From an uncultured Aquimarina sp. (GTDB lineage: Bacteria; Bacteroidota; Bacteroidia; Flavobacteriales; Flavobacteriaceae): a stretch of DNA of 64,000 nucleotides. The notes under the pieces are model-generated. The model did no database searches, had not been told where the DNA came from, and was given only the letters and a program-made list of their open reading frames with translations. Location: the NCBI GenBank assembly GCA_947492105.1, contig CANLMN010000019.1, positions 32,624 through 96,623 of the forward strand, read 5' to 3'. Made by a program: the position numbers and the translations under genes. Below, in pieces: positions 18,430 through 27,118 of this stretch (position 1 is the first letter of the stretch; each line of letters starts with the position of its first letter).

Positions 18430-18777
18430 ATGAAAAATATAATTTTAATACTAGCACTTGTTTTTGCTTCGTCCATTATAGCTCAAAACAAACCAAAATT
18501 TGAAAAAGAAGGGAACCTGGTTAAGGGAACTTTTTTTCATGACAATGGACAAATTCAGCAACAAGGTTTTTATAAGAATGGCAAACTTCATGGAGAATGG
18601 GTTTCATACAACGCAGAAGGAAAGAAGTTGGCGATGGCGCAGTATGAAGATGGAATCAAAACAGGAAAATGGTTTATGTGGAACAAAGGAGTTTTGACAG
18701 AAGTTGATTATGATGCTAATGTGATTGCTTCTGTAGTAGAATGGTCAGCAAAAAATACCGTTGTAACCAGTGAATGA
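18430..18777 (+). CDS. Exported MORN/YwqK-like repeat protein
   Basis: A 115-residue protein with a cleavable signal peptide (MKNIILILALVFASSIIAQ, cleavage after Ala-Gln expected). The mature part has repeated MORN-like units of the type G-x-F-x-x-N-G-x-x-x-x-x-G: KGTFFHDNGQIQQQGFYKNG, KLHGEWVSYNAEGKK and KTGKWFMWNKGVL. Similar small proteins are common in Flavobacteriaceae. They are sometimes annotated as YwqK-family antitoxins, or misleadingly as nicotinate mononucleotide adenylyltransferases; neither activity is supported by the sequence. The gene stands alone with a clear promoter. Its function is unknown. Confidence 0.82.
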   Translation: MKNIILILALVFASSIIAQNKPKFEKEGNLVKGTFFHDNGQIQQQGFYKNGKLHGEWVSYNAEGKKLAMAQYEDGIKTGKWFMWNKGVLTEVDYDANVIASVVEWSAKNTVVTSE

Positions 18778-19033
18778 TAATTTGAATATCAATTGAAATT
18801 TAATTGTAGGTCAAAATAATTTGAAGTACTTGCTACTAATGTAACTTTTAAAATCTAAACATAGCAAAGGATGTGGCTTGATTTTCTAGTGAGAAAATAG
18901 TAGAAAAAATAAACTAATTATTGATTTATGAGTATTTTTTTAAATGGTGCAAAAAGGTTTTGGTATAGGTTGCCAATAAATTACATGCCAATTTTATAAA
19001 CAACGTAGAGTGGTATTGATAGGCTATATCATT
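18778..19033. other. Intergenic region without recognised gene
   Basis: AT-rich DNA between the MORN-type gene and the convergent Nfu gene. Nothing is recognised apart from the terminator at its right end. Confidence 0.6.
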
Positions 19034-19092
19034 AGAACAATAAAAAAATTCCCTTATCGTATAGATCGATAAGGGAATTTTTTTATTGTTCT
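19034..19092. terminator. Bidirectional terminator, perfect 26-bp inverted repeat
   Basis: Bases 19034-19059 and 19067-19092 are exact reverse complements, separated by a 7-base loop. The stem includes a GC-containing centre (CCCTTATCG / CGATAAGGG) flanked by seven A and seven T. It therefore gives a rho-independent terminator in both directions, 21 bp after the Nfu stop codon and 257 bp after the MORN-type gene. Confidence 0.9.
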
Positions 19093-19113
19093 GGTGTTAG
19101 GTTTTATCCTTTT

Positions 19114-20019
19114 TTAGCCGTTTACGGCTTCTACGGTTTCTACTTTTCCTTTTAACATTTCTTTCAACATTGTTTCGATACCATTTTTCAACGTAATTGT
19201 AGAAGACGGACATCCACTACAAGCTCCTTGCAGTATTACTTTCACTGTTTTGGTGGGAGCATCGTAAGACTCGAACATAATATTGCCACCATCCCCAGCA
19301 ACGGCAGGTTTGACATACTCATCTAGGATGTCTATAATTTCCTTAGAGGTGTCATCAAGGTTTTCAGGCTTGTGACTACTTGATGTAGCAGCTACTTGTT
19401 CCTGTGCAGCTATTGCATTATCTGTAACTACTTGCTTTCCTTGTTCGAGGTAATTTCTAATAAATTCGCGAAGGTCAGGAGTAATATCCGTCCATTCAAC
19501 TGTATCTTGTTTAGAGATAGAAATGTAATTTTCGTCCATGAAAATTTCTTTCACGAAGGGAAGAAGAAATAATTCCTGAGCTAATGGAGCTTCTTTTGCT
19601 TCTTCGATATTTTTGAACTCAAAGGTTTTGAGTACTAATTTTTTATTTGCTACAAATTTTAGCACAGCTGGATTAGGAGTGCTCTCCGCATAAATAGTTA
19701 TAGGAACTTTTTTTGGAGTACTGGTCTCCGATATAGTTATGCCTCCATTGTTTAGATAATCTTTGATTTGGTCAGCTACCTCTTGGGCGACATCATCCCA
19801 TTGCACGATTTGATACTTATCGATGGCAACAAAATTTTGTGCAATAAAAATACGTTTTACAAAAGGTAAATGAAACAATTCTTGTGCTAGAGGAGAATTC
19901 TTGGCTTCATCTATATTGTTAAACTCGTGACTACTATGCTGCGTTAGGAAATAATCAGCCTCAAACTTAACAATGTCATCATTGGCAGTAGGTACAACTT
20001 TTATTTCGGTAGATTTCAT
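19114..20019 (-). CDS. NifU-like Fe-S scaffold/carrier protein with duplicated Nfu N-terminal domain
   Basis: A 301-residue protein with three domains. Two tandem copies of the Nfu_N domain occupy about residues 1-95 and 105-195. Each has the pattern (S/A)PLAQELF-LPFVK-IF: SPLAQELFHLPFVKRIFIAQ and APLAQELFLLPFVKEIFMDE. A C-terminal NifU/Nfu domain with the cluster-binding pair in LQGACSGCPSSTITLKNGIE follows. Nfu proteins accept and deliver [4Fe-4S] clusters to apo-enzymes in the cytosol. One Nfu_N copy is usual elsewhere; duplication is seen in flavobacterial homologues. A TATCTTTG element precedes the start and a perfect hairpin follows the stop. Confidence 0.9.
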   Translation of the reverse strand: MKSTEIKVVPTANDDIVKFEADYFLTQHSSHEFNNIDEAKNSPLAQELFHLPFVKRIFIAQNFVAIDKYQIVQWDDVAQEVADQIKDYLNNGGITISETSTPKKVPITIYAESTPNPAVLKFVANKKLVLKTFEFKNIEEAKEAPLAQELFLLPFVKEIFMDENYISISKQDTVEWTDITPDLREFIRNYLEQGKQVVTDNAIAAQEQVAATSSSHKPENLDDTSKEIIDILDEYVKPAVAGDGGNIMFESYDAPTKTVKVILQGACSGCPSSTITLKNGIETMLKEMLKGKVETVEAVNG

Positions 20020-20031
20020 AGATTTTTTTTA

Positions 20032-20039
20032 CAAAGATA
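20032..20039 (-). promoter_or_regulatory. Bacteroidota -7 promoter element (TATCTTTG) for the Nfu gene
   Basis: On the minus strand 20039-20032 reads TATCTTTG, matching TAnnTTTG, and ends 12 bp before the ATG, so the leader would be very short. No clear -33 TTG. Confidence 0.45.
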
Positions 20040-20332
20040 CAAAAGAGTTCGTCATGATACTAGTAGATACGTATTGTCGCTTCTTAAAAGAGAGCTTGGA
20101 GTTAAGTTATTGTTTATTGGTTTTTTATGATTATTTTTGAAATCTAATTTTTATACTTTAACAATATTCTCAATGCGAAATCCAGTTTTTTTCGTTAATT
20201 TCATAGGTCTTGTGCGGAACTAAGGAGTGGTAACTGCTTTTTTTGTCCAAAAAAATAGTATTATTGTTCCTGTATGGCATGATTTTTACTATGTCATAAG
20301 AGTTGCACACATATAAACAATTTGTAAAAAGA
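20040..20332. other. Divergent intergenic region between the Nfu gene and prc
   Basis: Contains the Nfu promoter at its left edge. At 20275-20289 on the plus strand TGGCATG followed by ATTTTTAC resembles a -24/-12 (sigma-54) promoter with one change in the -12 dinucleotide. It is correctly placed for the protease gene but unproven. No gene is seen. Confidence 0.4.
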
Positions 20333-22480
20333 ATGAAAAAGAGTCTCTTAGTACTTATGCTAACTGTTGTTATAGCGGTAGCTTCATGTAGTTTTACTAC
20401 AAAAACATTTGATAATCCAGACAAAGACAAGTTGTTGATTGACTTGATTAGCTATGTCTTGGAACGTAGTCATTATGATGCAAAAGATATTAATAATCAG
20501 TTTTCAAAAGAAGTCTTTGAGGATTATATCAAAGCCCTTGATCCATTGAAACGATATTTTTATCAGAGTGATATTGATGATTTTTTGGCTTATGAATTAG
20601 AGATAGATGACCAAATCCGAGACAAAGATCTGTCGTTCTTTAATCTCACTTATGAGAGGCTTCAAAAGCGTATGGAAGAAGCCCAGAAATTTTATGTAGA
20701 TATTTTAGAGAATCCATTTGATTTTACATTAGACGAATCCATAAATAGAGATTATGATGAGTTGAAGTATGTAAAAAATAAGAAGGAGATGAAAAACAGA
20801 TGGAGAGAGCAATTAAAATTAAATGCACTATCCAATCTATACGATAAAATTGAAGATCAAGAAAAGCAACTAAAAAAAGAATTGGCTGATAGAAATAAAG
20901 ATTTTGAAGAAAAACAAATAAAAGCACTAGAGGAAGAAGCGCGAACTATTACGCGCACCTCTTTTGAAGACTTTTTTAATTTTAATAAAGATCTAGAGCG
21001 TAAAGATTGGTTTTCTTTGTATCTGAACTCGATTGTAGAGGAGTTTGATCCACATACGTATTATTTCGCGCCACAAGACAAGGATCGCTTTGATATTTCT
21101 ATGTCCGGAAAATTAGAAGGGATTGGGGCACGATTACAAAAGAAAAGTGATAATATAAAGATTGTCGAAGTGATTTCTGGTGGGCCAGCATGGCGTGGAG
21201 AAGAAGTAGAGGTAGGAGATCTTATAACGAAGGTGAAGCAAGAGGATGAAAAAGAACCGGTAAGTGTGGTAGGAATGCGTCTTGATGATGCTGTTAACCT
21301 CATCAAAGGTCCAAAAGGAACAAAGGTTACGCTGACAGTCAAAAAAGTTGATGGTACCATAGAAGATATTGAGATTACAAGGGATGTGGTAGAGTTAGAA
21401 GAAACTTATGCAAAGTCTTCTTTGGTCAAGAAAAGAGATAAGGCTTATGGGGTGATTAATTTACCTAAGTTCTATTTTGATATGGAAAATTACAACAAAC
21501 GTAATGCCGCTCTGGATGTAAAAAAAGAGATTGAACGACTCAAGGACCAGGGGATGGAAGGATTGGTGATTGACCTTAGAAACAATGGAGGGGGATCGTT
21601 GCAAACTGTAGTAGAGATAGCTGGATTGTTCATAAAGAAAGGTCCTGTGGTACAAGTAAAATTCAAGGAGCGTGAACCAGAGGTACTGAAGGATCGAGAT
21701 GAAGCAATTGTGTGGGATGGACCTTTGGTTATTTTGGTTAATGAATTATCAGCATCTGCTTCTGAAATATTGGCTGCTGCTATGCAAGATTATAAAAGAG
21801 CTATAATTATTGGAAGTAAGCAAACCTACGGTAAGGGTACAGTACAAAATGTTATGGATCTTAATCGATGGATGCGTAATAATGATCTAGGTGATCTAGG
21901 GGCACTAAAATTAACTACCCAAAAATTCTACCGAGTAAACGGAGGATCTACACAGTTAGAAGGCGTAAAGAGTGATGTTGTTGTGCCGGATCGTTACAGT
22001 TATATTGATATCGGAGAGAAGGATCAAGAAAACCCCTTGGCATGGGACAAAATTTCTCCTGCTACTTATGATGTGTGGGGAGGATATATTGATTTCGAAA
22101 AAGCTATTAATAATAGTAAGGCGCGTATGGCGCAAAACAAACAGCTACAACTGATAGATCAAAATGCCAAATGGGTCAAAGAAATCCGTGATGACACAGT
22201 TTATTCTTTGAATTTGGAAAAATATAAGGCAGAGATCGAAGAAAATAAAAAGCAATCAGAACGTTTTGATGCTATCGATGAATACAAAAGCCCATTAGAA
22301 TATACCTCATTGCCTTATGAATTGGCATTGATTGAAAAGGATTCTATTTTGGCCAAAAAGAGAGATCGCTGGCATGAAAACCTAAATAAAGATGTGTACA
22401 TGGAAGAAGCTGTGAATGTCTTGGAGGATATGAAAACAAATGCTATTCGCAAAGTAAATCCTGTTACAGTAAAGAATTAA
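20333..22480 (+). CDS. prc: Carboxy-terminal (tail-specific) processing protease, S41 family
   Basis: About 715 residues, with an N-terminal lipoprotein-type signal (LLVLMLTVVIAVASC). After a helical N-terminal domain comes a PDZ domain (GIGARLQKKSDNIKIVEVIS, GGPAW, GDLITKV). The S41 core follows: LVIDLRNNGGGSLQ, catalytic Ser in NELSASASEILAAAMQDYKR, and catalytic Lys in GSKQTYGKGTVQNVMDL. A C-terminal DUF3340-like region ends the chain. Tsp/Prc proteases cleave envelope proteins at nonpolar C-termini and trim peptidoglycan hydrolases. A TTG at 20303 extends the frame, but the ATG at 20333 begins the signal peptide directly. One base separates its stop from the permease ATG, so they are co-transcribed. 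Confidence 0.92.
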   Translation: MKKSLLVLMLTVVIAVASCSFTTKTFDNPDKDKLLIDLISYVLERSHYDAKDINNQFSKEVFEDYIKALDPLKRYFYQSDIDDFLAYELEIDDQIRDKDLSFFNLTYERLQKRMEEAQKFYVDILENPFDFTLDESINRDYDELKYVKNKKEMKNRWREQLKLNALSNLYDKIEDQEKQLKKELADRNKDFEEKQIKALEEEARTITRTSFEDFFNFNKDLERKDWFSLYLNSIVEEFDPHTYYFAPQDKDRFDISMSGKLEGIGARLQKKSDNIKIVEVISGGPAWRGEEVEVGDLITKVKQEDEKEPVSVVGMRLDDAVNLIKGPKGTKVTLTVKKVDGTIEDIEITRDVVELEETYAKSSLVKKRDKAYGVINLPKFYFDMENYNKRNAALDVKKEIERLKDQGMEGLVIDLRNNGGGSLQTVVEIAGLFIKKGPVVQVKFKEREPEVLKDRDEAIVWDGPLVILVNELSASASEILAAAMQDYKRAIIIGSKQTYGKGTVQNVMDLNRWMRNNDLGDLGALKLTTQKFYRVNGGSTQLEGVKSDVVVPDRYSYIDIGEKDQENPLAWDKISPATYDVWGGYIDFEKAINNSKARMAQNKQLQLIDQNAKWVKEIRDDTVYSLNLEKYKAEIEENKKQSERFDAIDEYKSPLEYTSLPYELALIEKDSILAKKRDRWHENLNKDVYMEEAVNVLEDMKTNAIRKVNPVTVKN

Positions 22481-22481
22481 A

Positions 22482-23591
22482 ATGCCCAACAGATCAAAAG
22501 CATTACATGTTTTGACGCTCCAAAAATTCAAAAAGAATTTTTGGGGCGTTTTTAGTTTTGGGTTCATCATAATTTGTGCCTTGGTGGCAATTTTTGCCTA
22601 CGTATTGGCTCCAGATAACTCACAGTATGCAAATCAAATGCAATTGTCTATACATTCCAGAAAACCGGGGTTTAAGGTACAAATGCTTTCTATTCCCGAA
22701 ATAGAGCCACAAGATCAGGGCTTTGTAGATCGGGTGTTTTTTGGAGATAAAAATGCACCCACAGAGATGCCAATTCAAAGTTATACATTTGATGGAGAGA
22801 AGTTAGAGGTTATTCCATTTGTTGAAGAAGGTATTGCTGTGTTGCCAAAAGTAATATCATTAGAACGTTTTTCAGAAACACTTACGCCACATGTGTTACA
22901 ACAAAAATATATTACAGAAAGATGTTTTTTACTAGGGACTGATAAGTACGGGAGAGACTTGCTGAGTCGTATGTTAATTGGTATCCGAATTTCTTTTTCC
23001 ATAGGCTTTGTCGCAGTCTTGATTTCATTATTATTAGGAATTACCTTAGGGGCGATAGCAGGATATTTTGGAGGCAAAGTTGATGCGATTATTATGTGGT
23101 TGATAAATGTAACTTGGTCAATTCCTACATTATTACTGGTGATCGCTATTACATTAGCATTAGGAAAAGGGTTTTGGCAAGTGTTTATTGCGGTAGGTTT
23201 GACGATGTGGGTAGAGGTGGCTAGGGTTGTAAGAGGGCAGGTAATGAGTGTAAAACAGATGCAGTATATTACAGCAGCTAGAGCGTTAGGGTATACACAT
23301 CAACAAATTATTATAAAACATATCTTACCAAATAGTTTGGCGCCAGTCATTGTGATTTCGGCGGCAAATTTTGCAGCAGCAATTCTGATAGAGAGTGGAC
23401 TTAGTTTTTTGGGAATTGGAGCACAACCGCCGATGCCGAGTTGGGGAGCTATGATCAAAGATCATTATTCTTATATTATTTTGGGCAAAGCATACCTTGC
23501 AGTAATACCTGGATTAGCTATTATGAGCTTAGTTATGGCTTTTATGTTGATAGGTAATGCATTAAGAGATGCTTTGGATGTAAAAAATTAA
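22482..23591 (+). CDS. DppC/OppC-like ABC transporter permease
   Basis: A 369-residue permease for peptides or similar solutes. An OppC_N-type first helix (about residues 18-40) is followed by an unusually long extracytoplasmic segment of about 100 residues before the second helix. The binding-protein-dependent transport domain then has five helices and the EAA loop (AARALGYTHQQIIIKHILPN) that contacts the ATPase. The motif GTDKYGRDLLSRMLIGIRIS is typical of DppC/OppC. No DppB partner, ATPase or solute-binding gene is adjacent, so the rest of the transporter must be elsewhere. It begins one base after prc, an arrangement that suggests co-expression. Confidence 0.88.
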   Translation: MPNRSKALHVLTLQKFKKNFWGVFSFGFIIICALVAIFAYVLAPDNSQYANQMQLSIHSRKPGFKVQMLSIPEIEPQDQGFVDRVFFGDKNAPTEMPIQSYTFDGEKLEVIPFVEEGIAVLPKVISLERFSETLTPHVLQQKYITERCFLLGTDKYGRDLLSRMLIGIRISFSIGFVAVLISLLLGITLGAIAGYFGGKVDAIIMWLINVTWSIPTLLLVIAITLALGKGFWQVFIAVGLTMWVEVARVVRGQVMSVKQMQYITAARALGYTHQQIIIKHILPNSLAPVIVISAANFAAAILIESGLSFLGIGAQPPMPSWGAMIKDHYSYIILGKAYLAVIPGLAIMSLVMAFMLIGNALRDALDVKN

Positions 23592-23691
23592 GGAATAAGC
23601 CCTATAGGTGTCTATTATTTTTGATGATAAATTTTGCAATTCATACCAATGTCATCAAAGAATCGTTATCCTATGTGAATAATAGTTTCTA

Positions 23692-24039
23692 ATGAAGACA
23701 GTCTATACATTTTTAAAGGAAGCGCCATTACGAACAAACTGTCCGGAATGTTACACTAAGGATGGATTGCTACTTTCTTTTCATCAAAAAAGAATCGAGT
23801 CAAAGCTATACGATAGAATAACCAATACGATAGAAGAACGATTGGAATGCGGAATATGTGAGACAAAAATATACCCCGTACAGTGGACAGATGATATCGA
23901 ACGTATGTATGAGTATCATCTAAAAACTGTTGCAATACAGGACACTACTTTTAGGTTGACAACTCTTTCTGCAGGAATACTTGTTGGAGTATTGTTAGCT
24001 GCTATAGGATTTGTATATTGGATCCTACAATTGATGTAG
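23692..24039 (+). CDS. Small zinc-ribbon-like membrane protein, function unknown
   Basis: A 115-residue protein not recognised as a named family. It has two CxxC pairs, NCPECYT near residue 19 and LECGICETKIY near residue 60, spaced as in a zinc ribbon. A single C-terminal hydrophobic helix (about residues 90-113, SAGILVGVLLAAIGFVYWIL) would leave the ribbon in the cytoplasm as a tail-anchored protein. It stands 4 bp before the nuclease gene on the same strand, so the two are likely co-transcribed. The start is an ATG 100 bp after the permease gene. Confidence 0.7.
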   Translation: MKTVYTFLKEAPLRTNCPECYTKDGLLLSFHQKRIESKLYDRITNTIEERLECGICETKIYPVQWTDDIERMYEYHLKTVAIQDTTFRLTTLSAGILVGVLLAAIGFVYWILQLM

Positions 24040-24043
24040 TTTT

Positions 24044-24850
24044 ATGAAACGGAAGTATATTTACCCTGTATTGGTTGCTTTAGTGACTGTAGGGTTCTAT
24101 TATGGTGAGCAGTATATAGATCGACAACAAGCAATTCCAAAGATTGCAGAGGGTAAGAAAAAGAAAATTACTACAAACACGTATTTTCTTCCAAGCTCTA
24201 CCACAGGTGCGATTGTACATCATAATTTTTATTCATTGTCTTACAGTGAAAAACATGAGCAGGCAGAGTGGGTAGCTTATGAGCTAAAAGAATATCAGGT
24301 GTCAAATAAAGATCAAAAGCGACCTTATTTTGAGATAGATAATGCAGTACCAACAAAAGCCGCTAGTTGGAAAAATTACAATGATTCTGGTTATGATCGA
24401 GGACATCTATGCCCTGCCGCAGATCGCAAATTTACTAAAGAAGCATATGATGAAACGTTTCTAACTTCTAACATAGCACCACAGGACCATGATTTTAATG
24501 CAGGAGTATGGGCGGATTTAGAGCGCCAAGTAAGGTATTGGGCCAAACGTTATAAAGGAGTCTTTGTAGTTACTGGAGGAGTATTGCAAGATGATTTGCC
24601 GGCTATTGGTTCTGAGAAAGTAGCTGTACCTAAGTACTTTTATAAAGTGGTATTGGATAATAATGCAGGGAATACAAGAATGATTGGGTTTTTATTTCCG
24701 CATAAAGCTACAGATCGCCCTATCAAAGATTTTGTAGTAGCTGTGGATAGAATTGAAAGGCTAACAGGGATTGATTTTTTTCCACAATTAGAGGATGGAA
24801 AAGAACAGCGATTAGAGAGAAACGAAAATACAAATCAATGGAAATTTTGA
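24044..24850 (+). CDS. DNA/RNA non-specific endonuclease (NUC1 family), exported
   Basis: A 268-residue nuclease with an N-terminal hydrophobic segment (about residues 4-22) that acts as signal peptide or anchor, so it works outside the cytoplasm. The beta-beta-alpha metal motif is YDRGHLCPAADRKF (DRGH with the general-base His, near residue 120). The Mg-binding Asn lies in SNIAPQDHDFNAGVWADLE. Such enzymes cut DNA and RNA without sequence preference, for nutrient scavenging or defence against foreign DNA. No immunity protein is visible, consistent with an exported enzyme. It follows the zinc-ribbon gene by 4 bp, and a hairpin lies downstream. Confidence 0.92.
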   Translation: MKRKYIYPVLVALVTVGFYYGEQYIDRQQAIPKIAEGKKKKITTNTYFLPSSTTGAIVHHNFYSLSYSEKHEQAEWVAYELKEYQVSNKDQKRPYFEIDNAVPTKAASWKNYNDSGYDRGHLCPAADRKFTKEAYDETFLTSNIAPQDHDFNAGVWADLERQVRYWAKRYKGVFVVTGGVLQDDLPAIGSEKVAVPKYFYKVVLDNNAGNTRMIGFLFPHKATDRPIKDFVVAVDRIERLTGIDFFPQLEDGKEQRLERNENTNQWKF

Positions 24851-24973
24851 CGTTCGTATTCCCACGTTTTTAGAGAGATGTCCATTAGAAGCGCTATGTT
24901 TATATCGTTTTTCTTGATTGTATATGATAACTGTTTGATCAAACAGTGGCTAATATAGGTAAGCATCAAAAAT

Positions 24974-25014
24974 AATTAAGGCTGAACAATGATGACATTG
25001 TTCAGCTTTAATTA
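24974..25014 (+). terminator. Hairpin terminator after the nuclease gene
   Basis: GCTGAACAATG and CATTGTTCAGC pair perfectly around a 4-base loop, extended by AATTAA/TTAATT. It lies about 125 bp downstream of the nuclease stop. The T-run is weak, so efficiency is uncertain. The remainder of 24851-25181 holds no recognised gene. Confidence 0.6.
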
Positions 25015-25181
25015 AATTAACAACTAGAAATTTTGAATAATCTGGAGTGCTTTTGTAGCGCAAATGCCATTTGAATTTTGATTAGTACAAAAACATTCAG
25101 CCTATTAAGTCCAATCCAAATTCAAATTCTGTGGATGCAATAATTCCTGTTTGTATAGTTATAGCTTGATACTATAGAGAT

Positions 25182-26162
25182 CTATGGATTACAAAATTGG
25201 ACATCATTTTTCCAAGCAATGACAGCATTGTTTTCTGGATTAGCATCGATGATATTACCAGTGCCCTCAATTCTTTCACCAGCTCTGTAAGCACCGTATC
25301 TAAAGTATTGCCTTTCTGTAGTGAAAGTAAAATCAGGTACAATCTTCTCCATGCCATCTACGGCAATAGTGCCAAAATTTCTTCCATCTTTATATCCGTA
25401 ATCTATTTGGATTTCATACTCTTGTCCAATATTTAGACCTCTTTTGATCAGGAATTCTTGTCTGTTTGCGTTTGTATCCTCATCGGTTGTTTTTGCGGAT
25501 TGACTGTATTCTAGATTAAGTTTATAGGTGTTTGCGCCCGTTCTTTCTGCTCTCAATAACCAGATGGCAGTTGTGTGTTTTAGGCCAATACTATCTGTGG
25601 TTCTCTCACCTTCAGGTCTTGTCTCTCCTTCTTCTAATTCTCTAGGAGGATATATGACATTACCACTACCATGCATTTGAGTTACATAGGTGTAGTCTTC
25701 TTCAAAATTCCCTCCTGAATTTGGTAAATTGTCAACACGTAATGTTCCTGTAAATTCCATTTGTTTCAAGTTATCTGTGGATCTGTCAAAATCTACAAAA
25801 CCGCGTTCAATCCTAACAGCTGTAGCGTTTTCTACGTGCTTGTTACCTTGGAATATTTCGTATAAAAACCAATTTCCCTCTTTGCTGTGTCCACCTTTGT
25901 GTAAAGTTCTACAATCTAGTAGTCCTGGGTTTCCTGCATTGCCCCCTTGTAGTTCACATAAGCTTGGACCTCCTTGAATTAATCGAGTATTAGGTGACAA
26001 ATTTCTCCTATTAGCATCATTCCCGCATAGGTTGTTCTCTTCTTTGTTAACTGCAGATACTTCTGTCTTGTGTTTAATTTGTTCCTCCTCGTTTTTCTCG
26101 CATGAAACTGCTACCAGTACTAGTGAAGCCATGTACAGGCTTCTTAAAATGTTTTTTTTCAT
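25182..26162 (-). CDS. Surface lipoprotein, possible jelly-roll (PL7-like) domain
   Basis: A 326-residue protein with a lipoprotein signal peptide ending VAVSC (Cys near residue 21), followed directly by EKNEEE. This acidic stretch after the lipidated Cys resembles the Bacteroidota lipoprotein export signal for surface display. The mature domain (about residues 65-325) is beta-rich. It has three short segments laid out like those of alginate-lyase-2/PL7 jelly rolls: RIERGFVDF, VTQMHGSGNV and YFRYGAYR (family RxE(L/V)R, Q(I/V)H, YFKxGxY). Four Cys may form disulfides. The likeness is only by motif, so a polysaccharide lyase or glycan-binding role is an inference. It is a single gene with no SusCD partners nearby. 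Confidence 0.5.
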   Translation of the reverse strand: MKKNILRSLYMASLVLVAVSCEKNEEEQIKHKTEVSAVNKEENNLCGNDANRRNLSPNTRLIQGGPSLCELQGGNAGNPGLLDCRTLHKGGHSKEGNWFLYEIFQGNKHVENATAVRIERGFVDFDRSTDNLKQMEFTGTLRVDNLPNSGGNFEEDYTYVTQMHGSGNVIYPPRELEEGETRPEGERTTDSIGLKHTTAIWLLRAERTGANTYKLNLEYSQSAKTTDEDTNANRQEFLIKRGLNIGQEYEIQIDYGYKDGRNFGTIAVDGMEKIVPDFTFTTERQYFRYGAYRAGERIEGTGNIIDANPENNAVIAWKNDVQFCNP

Positions 26163-27118
26163 AATTAAAATAATTTATGTGTTTATATCTCCATTTAAGC
26201 TATTATTATGTTTGCATGAGAGTATCCTGTAATAACCTGTGGAATAAAGAAACAGGAGTGTTGTGGTTGTGAAATTTACGAAAACGTTATAGTTTCAAAG
26301 TTTTGTTAATCAGGTAAGTAAAAAAACCAATTAGTGGGGAATGTTTTGAAATAATTCAAACGCTAGATATTCATTTTTAAGACTTTTTAACTTTTTTTTA
26401 AGATAAAATTTAATAAAAAAGGGGGATTTGTTTCTTTAATAGCAGAATATTTCGTATGGTTTTGCGCTGTTTGTTTAATGGTAATACCTTAGTTATATTG
26501 GTTTTAAGGTTTTTTTAACAAAATATAGAGGTATATTATTAAGGCGCATTATATACAGGCTTTAAAAATGAATGTAGGTTTGTGCTCTGTAGGGACAACT
26601 TTTATTAGCTATTCCTAAAGTGTTTTTAGGTCTAGTCATTGCTTTATTGGAGTGATCATCAGTTTTGACTATTTGTTTGAGATATAATCATAACCACTGA
26701 GAGTGTGTTTTGCAAGCTGCTCGATGTAGTTTTTGATATTGTGTCCAGGTATTCCTATAAATATACTATAGGGAATCTAAGGATGATTCTGTGCCTAGAG
26801 CATCAAGTGGAGTGCTAGGCAATAGGTGCTAGAAGTACAGAAAATAGGAGTATAATGCCAATACGACTATGCGATGTCGTATATCGCTTTGTTCCCAATG
26901 TTTGATGGCTAGGGTCATGTAATAACATCACGGTGCTTTTGCATGAAAAAATAACAGCATCTTTAATACGCGTTTATAGGGTAAAGTTTAAAATTATAAA
27001 TAAAAGTGCTGTAGTTAAGATAATGATTCTTTTCTCTTGTGTTTGCGATCTCGTTTTTAGTGTATGAGGGGTGTTGAAAGGTCTTCTGTTTAGGTGTCAA
27101 AATCTTTCATACCTATAA
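26163..27118. other. Long non-coding interval
   Basis: 956 bp without an open frame of note. It lies between the start of the lipoprotein gene (minus strand) and the 3' end of rodA. A stem TGCCTAG/CTAGGCA with a 16-base loop lies at 26792-26821. At 27053-27085 a stretch starting gtttttagtg resembles 38324-38357. No tRNA, tmRNA or other standard RNA was recognised. Confidence 0.55.

Noticed and set aside
26520-26560. dif-like inverted sequence (GTATATTAT...ATTATATAC)
   Set aside because: The arms and 6-bp centre do not fit XerC/XerD sites, and it is 15 kb from the composition switch.
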